Shown here piece by piece: positions 6,207-7,508 of a stretch of 7,508 bases of DNA (positions within the stretch are counted from its first letter, which is position 1; each line of letters starts with the position of its first letter). The translations under genes and the position numbers were made by a program. Under the pieces are notes generated by a model. That model was not told the DNA's origin. It saw nothing but the letters and a program-made list of their open reading frames with translations, and made no database searches. Source of the stretch: Chitinophagaceae bacterium (GTDB lineage: Bacteria; Bacteroidota; Bacteroidia; Chitinophagales; Chitinophagaceae); NCBI GenBank assembly GCA_019454915.1, contig JACFNM010000140.1, positions 1-7,508 on the forward strand, written 5' to 3'.

Positions 6207-7508
6207 TTACTTTGGTTTTTCTGCATCAGGAAGATTGCTTTGGATTTTCAAAGGTTCAATTTTTCTGATGAGCAATTTAATAATAGCCCAATTTAATAAA
6301 TATACTACCGAAGCAATAGAAAATATCAAAGTGTAGCTATGGGAAATCTGCAATACCAATCCCACAAATGTAGCAGATAATGCTCCGCCGATTGCACCCA
6401 TGAGTCCGCTCAATCCCGTCATGGAACCGACTGCTCCTTTGGGATAAATGTCTGAAATAATCGTAAACATATTCGCAGCCCAGCTCTGATGCCCTGCAGT
6501 GGCAAGTGATATCAGCAAAACGATCAGCCAAAGTTCATTTAACTGCGAAACAAACACAATCGGTATCGCTAATAAAGCGCTGCAAAAGATGACCAGCTTT
6601 CTGGAGGAATCAATACTTCTGCCGGATTTTATCAGGTGAGAGGAAAACCATCCTCCCGCAATACCGCCAACGCTGGAAACAGCATAAATGATAATGAGGG
6701 GTAATACCAGTTCTTTGATATTGACACCGGTTGTCTTGGCCAGGAAATCCGGAATCCAGAATAGAAAAAACCACCATACCCAATCAGAAATAAAGCGGGT
6801 CAGGCATATCGCCAGTGTTTGCTTATGCTTTAACAGCGAAAACCAGCTGACACCTTTTTCTGATTGTGTTTCATCTTTATCCTGATGGATGTATTCAAAT
6901 TCGGCAGGAGATAATTTTTTATGCCCGGCAGGATGGCGGTAATAGATTAGCCAAAAAACAATCCAGATAAAACCTAATAATCCCGTCAGTACAAAAGCCA
7001 ATCTCCAGCCAAACAAAACCGTAATCCCCGAGACGATTATAGGCGCCAGGATTGCCCCAACCGTAGAGCCCGAATTAAAAATTCCTGTTGCCAGCGCACG
7101 TTCTTTTTTCGGAAACCACTCCGCCACGCTTTTTACGGCTGCCGGAAAATTGGCTGACTCTCCTAGCCCCAGCAAAAAACGCACTCCCATAAAACTCATC
7201 ACCCCGCGTGCTAACGCATGGGCCGTAGCAGCAATACTCCACACAATGACGGCTATCAAATAACCCACGCGGGTTCCGTATTTGTCGAGGAACCGTCCGG
7301 AGATTAGCAGCCCGGCAGCATAAGCTATCTGAAAAGCGGTAACGATGAAACCATAATCGGCTTCACTCCATCCCAAATCTTCGGCAATGAAGGGTTTCAA
7401 TATACCGATAACCTGCCGGTCTATATAATTAATGGTAGTGGCAAAGAACAGAAGGGCAAGGATACTCCAGCGGACATTCCCCGTTTTTGTATGTGTAATG
7501 GGCTCCAT
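6207..7508 (-). CDS. exuT: MFS hexuronate transporter (ExuT/ACS family)
   Basis: A 433-aa inner-membrane protein with 12 predicted hydrophobic segments. It belongs to the anion:cation symporter group of the major facilitator superfamily, whose members import hexuronates, galactonate or other organic acids with protons. The opening RWSILALLFFATTINYIDRQ (13-32), with Asp30 and Arg31, the MFS motif A GRFLDKYGTR (71-80), and RFLLGLGESANFPAAVKS (110-127) with Glu117 are hallmarks of ExuT/DgoT-like carriers. The central loop (about 192-225) is charged and cytosolic. Residues about 231-260 include the Trp-rich ISDWVWWFFLFWIPDFL typical of the seventh helix. Given uxuA downstream, glucuronate or a related hexuronate is the likely cargo. 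ATG lies at the very edge of the window (7506-7508). It suits the usual N-terminal length, but an earlier in-frame start outside cannot be excluded. This is the first gene of the operon seen here; its promoter, and any upstream genes such as a uronate isomerase, lie outside. Confidence 0.88.
   Translation of the reverse strand: MEPITHTKTGNVRWSILALLFFATTINYIDRQVIGILKPFIAEDLGWSEADYGFIVTAFQIAYAAGLLISGRFLDKYGTRVGYLIAVIVWSIAATAHALARGVMSFMGVRFLLGLGESANFPAAVKSVAEWFPKKERALATGIFNSGSTVGAILAPIIVSGITVLFGWRLAFVLTGLLGFIWIVFWLIYYRHPAGHKKLSPAEFEYIHQDKDETQSEKGVSWFSLLKHKQTLAICLTRFISDWVWWFFLFWIPDFLAKTTGVNIKELVLPLIIIYAVSSVGGIAGGWFSSHLIKSGRSIDSSRKLVIFCSALLAIPIVFVSQLNELWLIVLLISLATAGHQSWAANMFTIISDIYPKGAVGSMTGLSGLMGAIGGALSATFVGLVLQISHSYTLIFSIASVVYLLNWAIIKLLIRKIEPLKIQSNLPDAEKPK

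Noticed and set aside
1..7508. CRISPR array, tRNA/rRNA gene, insertion sequence or attachment site
   Set aside because: No regular direct repeats, no tRNA-like cloverleaf, no transposase motif and no terminal inverted repeats were seen on either strand.

Overview
The window looks like chromosomal DNA of a member of the Bacteroidota, probably of the Sphingobacteriia/Chitinophagia type. This is inferred from moderate-to-low GC, start codons without a Shine-Dalgarno sequence in front of most genes, a small lipoprotein of Bacteroidota style, and a hexuronate operon beside a secreted carbohydrate-active protein. I ran no database search. Family names rest on motifs read by eye.

Right part (4352-7508, minus strand): a tight three-gene operon, read from 7508 leftwards. 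It encodes an MFS hexuronate transporter (ExuT type), an SDR oxidoreductase and a mannonate dehydratase of the UxuA family, with gaps of only 21-22 bp. Together they would import a hexuronate and carry it through the fructuronate -> mannonate -> 2-keto-3-deoxygluconate (KDG) branch. The uronate isomerase, KDG kinase and KDPG aldolase are not in the window. The dehydratase keeps the four metal ligands of UxuA but differs around the substrate pocket, so the exact sugar acid is open.

Middle (1557-4299, plus strand, convergent with the operon): a secreted protein of about 913 aa. It has a signal peptide, an NPCBM-like carbohydrate-binding domain, a beta-sandwich and a TIM-barrel-like region with candidate acidic residues. 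I read it as a putative glycoside hydrolase that I cannot place in a numbered family. It is broken into two overlapping reading frames by a one-base shift near a run of six A at 3112-3117. Its place beside the operon suggests that it once released the sugar that the operon consumes.

Left part (1-1514, minus strand): one intact small lipoprotein gene (1059-1514), then a gene graveyard. Reading leftwards there is the N-terminal helix of a cytochrome b561-like protein (about 911-1036), the first 35 codons of a class I SAM-dependent methyltransferase (792-899), an AT-rich stretch with nothing readable, and the C-terminal end of a neutral/alkaline ceramidase-like protein with two in-frame stops (186-509). 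None of these remnants would be found by an ORF caller. With the frameshift in the glycosidase, they show ongoing gene decay and deletion at this locus.
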